Shown here one piece after another: positions 44,411-54,536 of a DNA stretch of 64,000 nt. The DNA is from Macrothele yani (taxonomy: Eukaryota; Arthropoda; Arachnida; Araneae; Macrothelidae). The notes under the pieces were generated by a model. The model was not told where the DNA came from, made no database searches, and worked only from the letters and a program-made list of their open reading frames with translations. Both the position numbers and the translations under genes were made by a program. Numbering within the stretch: position 1 is the first letter of the stretch; every line of letters begins with the position of its first letter. The stretch is taken from contig CM076996.1 of NCBI GenBank assembly GCA_039090855.1, positions 52,418,469 to 52,482,468 of the forward strand, written 5' to 3'.

Positions 44411-45752
44411 CACTGGCGGAAAGTGAAAAAAGAACACCAAGAAGGAATTAGCGGACGATCATGAAATTTACATATGTTAATGGGGTCGAGTTTACGTAGG
44501 TGTGATGTTAATTTCGGGACCAACCGGTGAGCGCTTATGCCACAGCACAGCATAATATGCAAATTATCGTCGGTGGTATTTAAGGAGTACGGCAAAGTGA
44601 ATGTAATCAGTCATCGGCATACGGACACGTGCGAAGACCCTGAAGAAGCTGCAATGCCTGGACATGGAAGACGTGTGCGATTTCAGCAGTTATCGGACTT
44701 TGAGGGAGGTCGTCTAGTCGGAAACCGCGAGTCCGGGTGGTCGTATAGTCGTATTGCGGAGCGAATTGGACAGGAAGTATCGGTGGTGGTACGATGGTGG
44801 TGATGTTCTTGTCAAGCAGAACATCCACTGCGACACAAATCCGAGCTGCCGTTGCACCTGAGGTGACTGTGCGAACAATCCGCAACCCTCTCCTGGATGC
44901 AGGACTACGTGCACATGTTCTTCTGGCATGTGTACCTCTGACTCCAGCCCACCGTCAGGAACGGCTGCAGTGGTGTCACCAACGTCTGCACTGGAGAACG
45001 CAATGGCAATCTGCCGTGTTCAGTGATGAAAGCAGATTCTGCTTGGGAGCCTCCGATGGCCGTGTATGCGTGTTAGCAGACGCACAGGGGAGCGTCTCCA
45101 TCCTTCTTGCATCCACCAGCGACACACAGGGCCTACATCTGGTCTCCTGGTGTGGGGAGCGATAAGCTATCACTCCCGTACACAACTAGTGTTTGTACCG
45201 AGTACATTAAACAGCACCTCCTACATCAACATCATCATTCAGCCCGTTGTTGTGCCATTTGTAAGGTCGGTCTATCATGGTGTTTTCCAGCAAGATAATG
45301 CACGCCCACACAAGGCACGTGCAACGCAACATGCACTTCAGGGTGTGAGACAACTTCCATGGCCTGCATGTTCACCGGATTTGTCCCCCATTGGGCACGT
45401 GTGGGATTTTATGGGACAACGACTTATCCGGTCTCCACGGCCATCCACGACCATCCACGATTTACGCGTCCAGGTTGAGGATGCTTGGAACTCAATACCC
45501 CAAACTTAAATCCAACATCTGTACGACAGACTCCATGCCAGAATTGCACATTTTGATGCAGTTCATGGCGGTTCAACCTCGTACTAGCCATGTTACATGG
45601 AAATGTTATTTTTCAGTTTACCAGCAAATACAGCTGTATTTTGCCATAATGTTTTGATCACGTTATCCTCTGTATTCCATTATTATGCTGTATAAATTTC
45701 GTTGGTATCAGACGTCTCCTTCTTGGTGTTCTTTTTTCACTTTCTGCCAGTG
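44411..45752 (+). mobile_element. Tc1/mariner element c
   Basis: Ends CACTGGCGGAAAGTGAAAAA and the inverse of CACTGGCAGAAAGTGAAAAA are flanked by TA (44409-44410 and 45753-45754). The inner motif agaacaccaagaagga is present at both ends. The length is 1342 bp. Confidence 0.93.
44654..45509 (+). pseudogene. Tc1-like transposase, two frameshifts, catalytic Glu replaced (element c)
   Basis: It starts MPGHGRRVRFQQLSDFEGGR with the first helix-turn-helix (WSYSRIAERIGQEVSVVVRW). A shift near 44800 leads to STATQIRAAVAPEVTVRTIR and VFSDESRFCLGASDGRVCV with the first Asp. A second shift near 45070 leads to LVWGAISYHSRTQLVFV, GVFQQDNARPHKAR with the second Asp, and ACSPDLSPIGHVWDFMGQ. In active relatives, and in element d (SPIEHVWD), the Gly in SPIGHVWD is Glu, the third catalytic residue. 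It ends at TAA 45507-45509. The inner part is short by about 20 codons around the first shift. Confidence 0.87.
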
Positions 45753-46334
45753 TAGAACGAACTTTTAAGTAGTGCCCGAAAACACAAAACACCGGGTCTT
45801 CGGCACTGCATTTTTTTCTTTACTTTTGATAGCAAAGACATAACACAGAAACTTTGTTTACGGGGGAAAAATATTAAAATATGCACTATTTTAATCGTAT
45901 TTTTAGAAACTGGGAAGAGCAGTGTTTTTTCTTTGCGAAAACAATTTTCGTAAGTATTTTACTGTTAAAAAGAAGTGTGAATCACTGTAGATACTAATTT
46001 TCTAAGAAAACCGCTCACTGTTAACGGTTGATCGGAGGATTTTCACCATCATCGTTAAATTCATGACATTTTTACCTAATAGAAAAAATATTTGGAAGAC
46101 GTGAATGAAAAATGAAAAATTATAATAGGATAAAAATGTGAATTTAAGCACAGTATTTCTATCCTATTTAACCAAATGGTTTAACTTTAGGGATGGACTC
46201 ATAAAATGACTGTTTTCTACGCATCCCCAGTTTAATAGGGCTTCAGCTGTTAACGCGTGTTCGGCACATACGGCAATGTTTGCTCCCAAGATGACTAAAT
46301 TAACACTTCAAACCTTAAAATTTTATTATAAATA
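45753..46334. other. No gene recognised
   Basis: The stretch is AT-rich. Nothing was identified between the TA site of element c and the MITE at 46335. Confidence 0.4.
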
Positions 46335-46715
46335 CCATATATACTCGTGTAAAAGCCGAAAGTTTTTGGAAGAATTTTTTTTAAGTGAAATTGTAGGCTT
46401 ATACGCAGGTCCCCGTTTTTTCCAATTTCTAGCTGTTGAACTAGGGGGTGGGTGGCGCATTGGTCTAAGCGATGGCCTCTGATCATTCGTCCAAAAGGGG
46501 TCCGGGTTCGAATCCCGGTAAGGCATAGATGTTGTGTTTGTCTTACGGTACTGGCTCTCTTCCTTCCCTGGAACCAGTGACCCTAAATTAGGGACGGGCG
46601 ACTGCTTATAGCCCATTAAGTTGCTCACGATGGTCGTTAAACCTCCAATCAATCCAAAAAAAAAAAAAAAAAAGGAAAGAACTAGGGGGCTCGGTTTATA
46701 CGCGAGTACATACGG
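46335..46715. mobile_element. Tigger-family MITE with nested SINE
   Basis: Ends CCATATATACTCGTGTAAAA and the inverse of CCGTATGTACTCGCGTATAA are flanked by TA (46333-46334 and 46716-46717). Without the SINE and one target duplication the element would be only about 140 bp, a MITE of the family represented by the element at 38992. The internal word cgaaagtttttggaagaatt is also near the relic end at 4190-4215. Confidence 0.8.
46449..46678 (+). repeat. tRNA-derived SINE, copy 4, with 11-bp target duplication
   Basis: GAACTAGGGGG stands directly before (46438-46448) and after (46679-46689). The A box has one change (GGTGGCGCATTGGTCTAAGC), the B box GGTTCGAATCC is intact, and the tail is AATCC followed by A18 and AAAGGAAA-like bases. 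A perfect duplication and its nested position show retroposition into the MITE. Confidence 0.95.
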
Positions 46716-46911
46716 TATGTAAAATGCTGTTGTTTTTTCCCCTAACAGCATTCTCCTTTCATGTGACGTCATGATCTTTGATTGGAGATCACAACCTTTG
46801 CAAAACCTTCACGCATTGTGAGCTATCAAAGTTCTTTCTGAATTAATGGAATCCTTAAAAAAATTGAAAGTGATGTATATTATTGGATTATCAGGGTTCC
46901 CACGCAACCTG

Positions 46912-49559
46912 GAAAACCGGGAAAACCGGGAATTCTCAGGGAATTTGAAAATTGTTCCAAAAATCAGGGAAAATTGTGTTTTTCCGTGAAAATCGGGGAA
47001 TTTTTTATCAGGGAACTATAAAGGCAGGGAATTTTTTATTTTGCCAGAAAAATATTTTGTTTCAGACTTTTGTAAAATATATTTCTGTATTGCTAAGTTT
47101 TAAAATAATTCCGAGTTGTTTTATCCTTCGAGGCAACTTCGTAACCCACCCACCGATTAAAGTGCAGCTGTGCAGGGGAGTGCGTCTGTTTGCGGTTTCC
47201 CCGTCTCCAGATGATCTAAACTACAACCGAACAAACATACACATCAAAGCAAAGCGTGAAAGAAAGCCATTAATCACACACCCATTTCGCAGGCTCTTAT
47301 CTGCTGGCGTTCGCGAAGAGAGGCAGTCATTTGTTCCTGAGTAGGTGCCCCGGTTCTCTGCGTAGACTGGGAAAAAAATTATGAAGAAGCTATTTCCTCA
47401 ATTTTTTAAATAACCGACTGAAATTTTTACAGTGGGCAAGATATATGAAAATAACGTTCCATTTTAAATTTCGCCAAAATTCATTGGAAATTTTAGAAGT
47501 TGAGCTTTTTTTTTTTTTTTTTTCTCCTCCTTTTGCATGTTCTACGTGTCTTTTATCAAACCGTACAAAAACATTTTATTTTGCCGGATGTTGGTCATCC
47601 TAATAATTCCCCCCTCCCCTTCCCCTTCAACAGCAGTGTGGATGAATGTTGCAAATTGAGGGCACCTAATTTATTTTGAAAAAGGTTTGTATCACTTACA
47701 AACTAAAGCTTCGCTTTTGTAATTCTGTAGCAGAATTGGTATAGTTGGAAAAGTATGTACCTTCAAATGTTAGAACAGGGAAAATATTATGAAATAGGAA
47801 GATTCTTCAAAGAGGGGGAAAGATTTATTTTTTTCATAGTACTTACGAGTATTTTGACAAAATATATATGAAAAATACCATGCAATGAAAGCTGGTACTA
47901 TTGCATACCTACCATATTTCCCAGATTTCACGGTCGTTTTCTAGATTCGTTGTCTTCCGGTTTTACGACCGGAAAGAGATTTTTTTTATTCTGTCATATT
48001 TCTATTTCATAATGCATGAAGAAATTTATTTATAGCTATTTTAAGACTATATTCCAATTACTGCAAGAGCTGGCTGGTTGCGAAAAATAGGGTAGTCCGA
48101 CGCCCGGAACTATAGATTTTCACATCTGGGTCATTCCACGCAAAATCGTCAGATATTGAAATATTCATTTTCCACCAACACATCTCCGATTCGTGCGATT
48201 TTTTTTTATTTTTTTTTTTTACGGGTAGCTGCCTCCAAGTTATAAAAAAAACCCCGAAAGTTTCAATTTTTTTTTGTTTCTGATAGATTAGAAGATATTA
48301 TTTTTTGAATTTTTGTGCATAGTTGAACCGTTTTCCGTAAAAACGCAAATATCTCCGTTATTTAGAATAAGAAATATAAAATTCATCATTCTCTCGTAAT
48401 TTTTCCCAAGGTTTCAGTTTATACATAGGAAAAAAAAAAAATTGCGAGAACAAAAGTTTGACGTGGTAGAAATTTTCTTGTAATCGTAAATTCTTCTTCT
48501 TGCGTTGCTGCACCTCACAAGATTTGCATAAATTATTCATTTCACATCTTTACCCTCACATTGCCGGAAAAAAAAAAAAATCTACCTAGTTACTACTGAT
48601 GAAAATCTTTGCCGTGCGTGCTCTATTGGTTTCAGGTTTGTCGGTGCTGGCGCTAAAGCCTTTGTCTCCGTTTTGGATGACGTTATTTGTGGGGAGTTAC
48701 TGCAAATGACCTGAGTGGGCTCCAGACCTTTCTCGCACTTTGCCTGATCAACATCGCACAAATGTATTGCCCTTCGTAAAGATATTGTTAAGTATAAACA
48801 CGCCACTCGCCGCAGGATGATAAATTATGTTGACAAAAAAAGTGTTGGGAGGATTTTATGAGCACACATGCACACAAAACTTCCTCTAATTGTTTCCCGT
48901 ACAAGTTATTTCACGTAGCGTGGAAATGAACTGTGACCTGCGAGAAAAGTTCAGTACTAATGTTTGCGTCACAAACGTAGCCAATCAATTTTAAGACTTC
49001 CGGATTTTGGAAGTACTAATATGAATTGTAGCCTCTCAGGCAAAAAGGTATTCCGTATTAACTGTTAGTTTTCCCCACTTGTTGCTTCCATTATTTTTTC
49101 TTTATCCCTGGGTTTAATTTTTTTTTTTTTTTTTTTTTTTTTGCCGTTATGGCATTAGGATCTCTGTGTGCCAGCTTATTGGTTATGAAATTTAACAGCA
49201 CAATGTCTAAATATCCTATGCTGCGTTATTTAGAAGCAAATAGCAGAGGTGCCAACTATTACGAATTGTCCGTAATTATTACGGTTTCGACTGTCAGATT
49301 ACGGAATTACGGTGGACAGGTTGGAAGAATTACGTAATTCAGTGTGTTTTGGAGAATCTCAATTTTGTATCCTTTTTTGTTAAACCCTTTTAGTGCGACG
49401 CTGCCGATTTCTCGGCCTTCGATTTTGATCCGCATATTTTCCGAATCAGACTGCGGATTTCGGTGTCTCAATGATCATATCATTTATCAATCATATCGTT
49501 TTGAAATGGAATGTCCATGAATCATATCGTCAAACAGCGATATTATCGGAAGAATGGTA
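46912..49559. other. Left non-coding part of composite copy B
   Basis: 46912-47867 corresponds to DNA upstream of the window in copy A. 47868-48690 matches 1-813 and 48691-49559 matches 2693-3520. No gene was recognised; frames in this part are broken by indels between the two copies. T runs lie at 47506-47523 and 49119-49142. Confidence 0.5.
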
Positions 49560-51073
49560 CCGTAATTTTCGTCGTATAATCCGCGGATTATCTGCTAAAA
49601 AAGTTAAAATTATAGGTTTTGCGGATTATACACCGATGCGGTTAACACGCCGATTTAAAAAAAAATATATATATATAAGACCTTCCGATTTAAAAAAAAA
49701 TCTGCAGCGTGATTGTGCAGGGAAAGGTGTAATAATTGGAAAAGGAACTCCCTCGGAAGAATTTTCCTCAGTTCAGGACTTTGTACGGAGCGGGGAGGAG
49801 GGGAGGAATGTCGTAATGAAAGATCGGGATAGTTGTGGGGAGGGACGGCAGGGGTCATTTTGTTATCGTTGAGGAGAGCTCTGACTGTCGTGCCGGCTCT
49901 GTTTTTTGGCAAAAAGCCAAAGAAGTACGCACAGCGCTTGCTGCACGAACCTATGCGTTTCTCCTTTCGGATTTCATGTGCGCGACCTTGTATCTAGTTT
50001 GCTTTCGTTGTTTTGGCGAACGTCGCTGCTGCTGTTTTCCTTCATTGCTAATCATGATGTCTCTGAAAAGGAAACGTTTCAGTTACACTGCCGAATTTAA
50101 ACTTCAAGTGGTGGACAGAATTGAGGATATTATAATGTCACTGCGCGATAGTTTTGAGGTCAGAACACAATCGTGCAGCAACATACGGAAAGCCTCTGTG
50201 TCGCGATCTAAAACGTAAACAAATCAGTTGGTAAATTCCGCGGGAGAATTCACGGAAGTTTTTTATTGGCCCACATAGAAGACGATCTCTCAACTCTGAA
50301 AGAAGGAATTCCTCCAAAAACTTTCGACTTACACGCGAGTACATACGGTATTTCTACGACTTGTTCTGTATCAGCCTTTCGTCATTGGCAAGGTGTAATG
50401 CAATACCTCTGGAGCTACATCGGCATGATCTATGGATGCCACACCCTTTATCTGTTCGGAGATAAAAAATATAAAACAGTAACCTTTAAAAATGAATTTC
50501 TTCATTTAATAAAATAGTTTTTTTTTCTCTTACTTCTTCGGACTCATTATGTGTTTCTGGAACGTGGAAAGAGCGATGTATTTATTTATTTACTGACGCC
50601 ACGTATTTGGAGGATTTTCACCTTGGATCTCGCCCTTTGGATTTAACTGCTATAATATATATAGCCAGTGCCCTTAATACCCACCAGATGGAGACGTCTC
50701 AGTTGCTGAGCCCATCTTACGGATTTAAGATGTCAGAAGCTGACTTAAATATACACGTAGCACCGTGGATTGTTGGCCACCGTGGTGTAAAGCTAACGCG
50801 CTCGGTTAGATATCGAGAGATCCGTGACTCAATTCCCCGGCGGCGGCTGAAAACAATTTTTCGGTTGCTATGTGTTTCTGGAACGTGGAAAGAGCGATGT
50901 GTTTATGTGACCGACTTTTCTGTCGGAAATTCCACTTCTGATTCAACATCTATGATGTGCGAATTATACGGCGATTTTTTTTCCTAAATGTCACAGTCTG
51001 CGGATTATACGAATGATTTTTTTTTTTTATGTGAATTTTTGCGGTCTGCGGATAATACGACGAAAATTACGGG
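49560..51073. mobile_element. Nested pogo/Tigger-like element, copy B
   Basis: The left end CCGTAATTTTCGTCGTATAA follows TA (49558-49559); the right end CGAAAATTACGGG precedes TA (51074-51075). It is orthologous by position to 3521-4965, so it was already in the composite before the two copies separated. It keeps about 60 bases near 49700-49760 that copy A lost. Confidence 0.65.
50054..50218 (+). pseudogene. Pogo/Tigger transposase N-terminus, copy B
   Basis: It begins MMSLKRKRFSYTAEFKLQVV, the same pipsqueak-type stub as at 3939-4091, four codons longer because one stop differs. A CGA codon here (TCGCGATCT near 50200) is TGA in copy A (TCGTGATCT near 4088). Confidence 0.6.
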
Positions 51074-51575
51074 TAATATGCCGTAAGTGTCATCGTAAAA
51101 GAGTTTGCGCTTGCTATCGGTTCCCACGCAATTTCTCCGTGTGACAGGAGAAAGGTTACTTTAGCCAAAACGTTTCCTACTGCAGTTGAGGCAGGGCTGT
51201 TCACTTGGAAGTTAGAATTGTTGGTGTATTATAAGACGTCGTACTGTCGGAAATCACTTTTTCGAGCCCCGTTCGAAGTGCAATAACGATCAACTCGTCG
51301 CAACGCGTGGTCCCGCGATGACGGATGTTTATATTTCTTGCGGACTTTCGCCGCGCGGGAAAACGAAGTGCGGTGTTTTATTACTAGAAGCTCTTCACAG
51401 TATTCATTTCTTTTTCCTAAACAAACAGACACAATCCCAAAACTCCGTGAAATACGAATCCCCCTCTTTTTCCAAACTCGTGTTAGCAGAGGATGACTTT
51501 ATTGACAGCTTGTTCCTCAGACTAGGAGACGTGCTTTTTCCTACTGCATGAAATTTTTTTCTAAGGTTATTTGAA
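51074..51575. other. Spacer between nested pogo element and piggyBac fragment, copy B
   Basis: It corresponds to 4966-5461. No gene is supported. Confidence 0.4.
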
Positions 51576-51989
51576 ATGGCTTGCAGTGAGAGTGAAAGTT
51601 TGCCAAGTGATGGGGATGAATTTGAATCATCTGAGAGTGATATTGGCCAAGCAACATCAAGCCAAAAAACTAGCCACAGTGCCACGCACACCATATCTTC
51701 TTCAGAAGGTGAAGATCTTCATAGTGAATCTTCAGATCATGAAAGTTCTGAAAGTGAATGGGGGGATGTAAGAGAGGGAAGTGATGAACAACCTCAGCAT
51801 CCTTTTGATTGTCATGAAATGCAGGGGCACAAGCAACTGATGTGGCACCTATTGCATATTTTTACTTGTTTTTTACCAATTTCATCCTTGGAATTATTGT
51901 TTCTGAAACAAATAAATATGCAAAGAGGTTTTTCCAGGAACATCCAAATCTTTCTCCCAAATCTTGAGCAAGGAAATGGAAAATGCTGA
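51576..51989 (+). pseudogene. piggyBac-type transposase N-terminal fragment, copy B
   Basis: It has the same Ser/Glu-rich start (MACSESESLPSDGDEFESSE) as copy A. A short deletion near 51825 moves the reading out of frame before the conserved domain entry, which is still legible in the adjacent frame. Acidic codons are preserved between the copies more evenly than the rest, but I cannot test selection by eye. Confidence 0.6.
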
Positions 51990-52060
51990 AATAAAGGTTT
52001 CCTTGCGTGCCTTCTAATATGAGAGTAATCAGTAGCTCATGTAGGACGAGATGAGATGAG

Positions 52061-52542
52061 ATGATTGCAGAAGGCATATCCAGTCAAAACAAACACCAGG
52101 ATTGTGTAAAATTAAAGACTCGATCAAAGCCTTTGGATAATTTTTTTGCAAAAAAGAATGAAAATAGCGGGATAAACGCTGACATGCTATGTTCCCAGAC
52201 TCTGATATTGATGAAGCTGGATGTCCTTGAGCAGATGTGGCATGGAATGAAAGATCTAAGATGAAATATTCATCTGGCCTTCCCAAGTATTCTGCATTGC
52301 CTAAACTAATGTTGGCAATATTGACTATCCCTCACAGCAATTCCTCTACGTAGAGAATATTTAGTATAGTAAGGAAAAACCTCGCATACTTCTGCCCAAC
52401 AATGAGCACCAAAACATTATGTGCCCTTCTTATACAGAAAAGTAAAGCATTTTCCTCAGGTGAGCTGTGTTATAAAAAATTTTCTGAAAAAGAATATACC
52501 ACTGCAAAACAAGCAACAAGGGAGTTTTTATGTCAGCAATGA
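52061..52542 (+). pseudogene. hAT transposase, internally deleted, copy B
   Basis: It starts MIAEGISSQNKHQDCVKLKT as in copy A. Relative to copy A, 73 bases (6063-6135) are missing at 52171, so the MFPDSDI segment is lost to a shifted frame. The dimerisation part is readable again (GLPKYSALPKLMLAILTIPH, RIFSIVRKNLAYFCPTMSTK), ending at TGA 52540-52542. Arg before IFSIV is kept here where copy A has Thr. Confidence 0.6.
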
Positions 52543-53495
52543 CATGAGGTAAGTACAATATTGATAATTTAATTTCATATTTTTTTGTGAGGATAGTGTA
52601 AACATATAAAGTTATTGCACATTTCACGCATTAATTTCTCATGAAATACCCATTCCACGCGTTAGCGATGAGGCTTCGTATGGTGATTACCAATAGGCAC
52701 CTTATACAAGTATTACAGGTTACACAGTAATACTATAATATTGTCCTTAACTTTGAAAAAAATGGCGTGTTACATTACTGAAAGTTTGTGTTCGATTACT
52801 GAAACATTACTGTAAAATACCCTATTGATTACTGATGCGTTCTGCTAGAGGTTGGCCCCTCTGAAATAGCATAGATTCGATGTTCTCATTGCCATGTGCA
52901 AGAACTAACGTTAGCTGAAATAATTACAATTTTGATTTTTAAATGTCAGCAGTATTTTCCCTGATTGCTAGAAATTGTTGGGATGGTACTGGCACACGTT
53001 TTTCCTCTGACGCAGAAATGCTGTCACGATTTCTGTTCTCTCTCTCTTCTTTTTTTATTTTTTAATAACTGTTTTACTTTGCTTTGTCTTTAAAGATTCT
53101 AAGTAAATTCCAATAGAAAATACAAATTGGTAGATCGATTTGATAGAACCGCTCTAACAAAATGTTAAGAGACTGTCAGACACTCACCATTTTATCATTC
53201 CCATTAGACTTCAATTTCAGCAAACGTTTCTGTGTTGTTTAATATTTATGTAAAATAAGCACTTAAAGTATTTAAAGCTTCATTCAGCATTGTATCATTT
53301 AAGGGCAATTTATTCTAGTCAGTCACAATTCTACCAGCTTGCATTTTTAAACCTAACTGGAACTCTAAATGCTGTGAGTCGTTTAAAATGTTATTTATAT
53401 ACTTGTGTGCACTTAAAATACAGATAAATCAGTTGTATAATTTCACCTAATCGATTGAAATATTTCATTATATGTAGAATTTAAATTAAGTCTTT
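52543..53495. other. 3' non-coding part of composite copy B
   Basis: It is collinear with 6496-7440. No gene was recognised. Confidence 0.5.
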
Positions 53496-53556
53496 GTTCA
53501 AATATTCTTTAAAACATGTAAATACATGGTTTACATGTTTTAAAGAATATTTGAAC
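53496..53556. repeat. Perfect 27-bp inverted repeat at a rearrangement point
   Basis: 53496-53522 and 53530-53556 are exact inverse copies with the 7-base spacer TACATGG. The left arm is ancestral (also at 7441-7467 with one change); the right arm exists only in copy B. Immediately after it, about 900 bases present in copy A (7478-8373) are missing. Confidence 0.92.
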
Positions 53557-53822
53557 CAACAGTACCAAAAATAAATAATGGTACCAAAAATAATATGCCT
53601 CATGCATTTAATTGTTATTAAAAAAAAGCAGGTAATTGTATAAAGGACAGTTATTTAAAGAATTAACAAATGTGTGCTTTCGTAAGGAACGCAAGAATGA
53701 AAGGAAATGCAACAATTTGTCGCAATGTGATTTGATTTTGCCGCTCTGGAAAAACTCTCAGGACCACCTGGAAAACCTGGAAAAGTCAGGGAATTTTTTT
53801 CTACTTTTGAGTGGGAACCCTG

Positions 53823-54536
53823 ATTATTCTTATGAAACCATGCATGTATAATTACGTAAACCAATGCTATCTGTCGTTTGGTGGACAAGGATTTGAAATG
53901 CTAAAATACGTGCCAGGTTTTGATTTACCGGTAAAATTTACGGAAATGCAACTTGCTTTACCGGCAAAGTGTTAATTTTACAGATTTGATTCTTCCAGAT
54001 TTTATTTTTTTCTGATGATTTTGCACTCAACATTAAGACTTTTTATTTAACATAATCCATTTAAATTGAAGCATCAATGTAAGTTACAAATAAACTTCTC
54101 AGTTACTTGGGAACATTTGTCTGCAGTTTTCCCCACATGTTGTTTCGAACGTTAAAGAACTTACACCGCGCGTAAACGGTATGTAAACAGCTGCAGCTGG
54201 GCTTGTTTATCTCTCGATGTGTTGACAGGCAGGTGGGCATCCTCCATTGGAACACGTCTTTATTACTCCTAGTTTGAAATGCTATCTCAGAACGTAGTTA
54301 TCATAGAAAAATAATTCAAGCGGATTTTAAATCTGTGGAATTTTTGAGCCTAGATCGATACCCAACATGAAGAAATTAAACAAAAGCTGCCAGTTTTGTG
54401 AAATTAAAAACCCATTTGGGGCATGGTTTCGTAACTTCTCTGGCAATAACTAACGAAAGAATGCAGTATTTTAGGAAATTAAAAAATAAATAAATCCAAT
54501 GCTCATTCGACCCAGTGCTTCTCCAGCAGCGATTTA
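53823..54536. other. No gene recognised
   Basis: The stretch is AT-rich. ccggtaaaatttacgg and tttaccggcaaag near 53930-53970 form a short inverted pair. Otherwise empty. Confidence 0.4.

Larger units (their letters stand above)
46892..53822 (+). mobile_element. Composite hAT-like DNA transposon, copy B (both ends)
   Basis: The left end is CAGGGTTCCCACGCAACCTG; the right end is the inverse of CAGGGTTCCCACTCAAAAGT. The first 12 bases are identical. Both ends continue with cctggaaaa/ctcagggaattt-type words. GATTAT is shared by the two flanks (46886-46891 and 53822-53827), so the 8-bp duplication expected for hAT is only partly visible. The 6931-bp body has the same order as copy A but lacks the 814-2686 insertion and the SINE segment. 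The transposase is a relic (52061-52542). Confidence 0.75.

Noticed and set aside
1..53822. Segmental duplication of host DNA joining 1-8588 and 47868-53822
   Set aside because: Homology stops exactly at an inverted CAGGGTTCCCAC terminus that is also present at the other end of copy B, so transposon copies explain it better.
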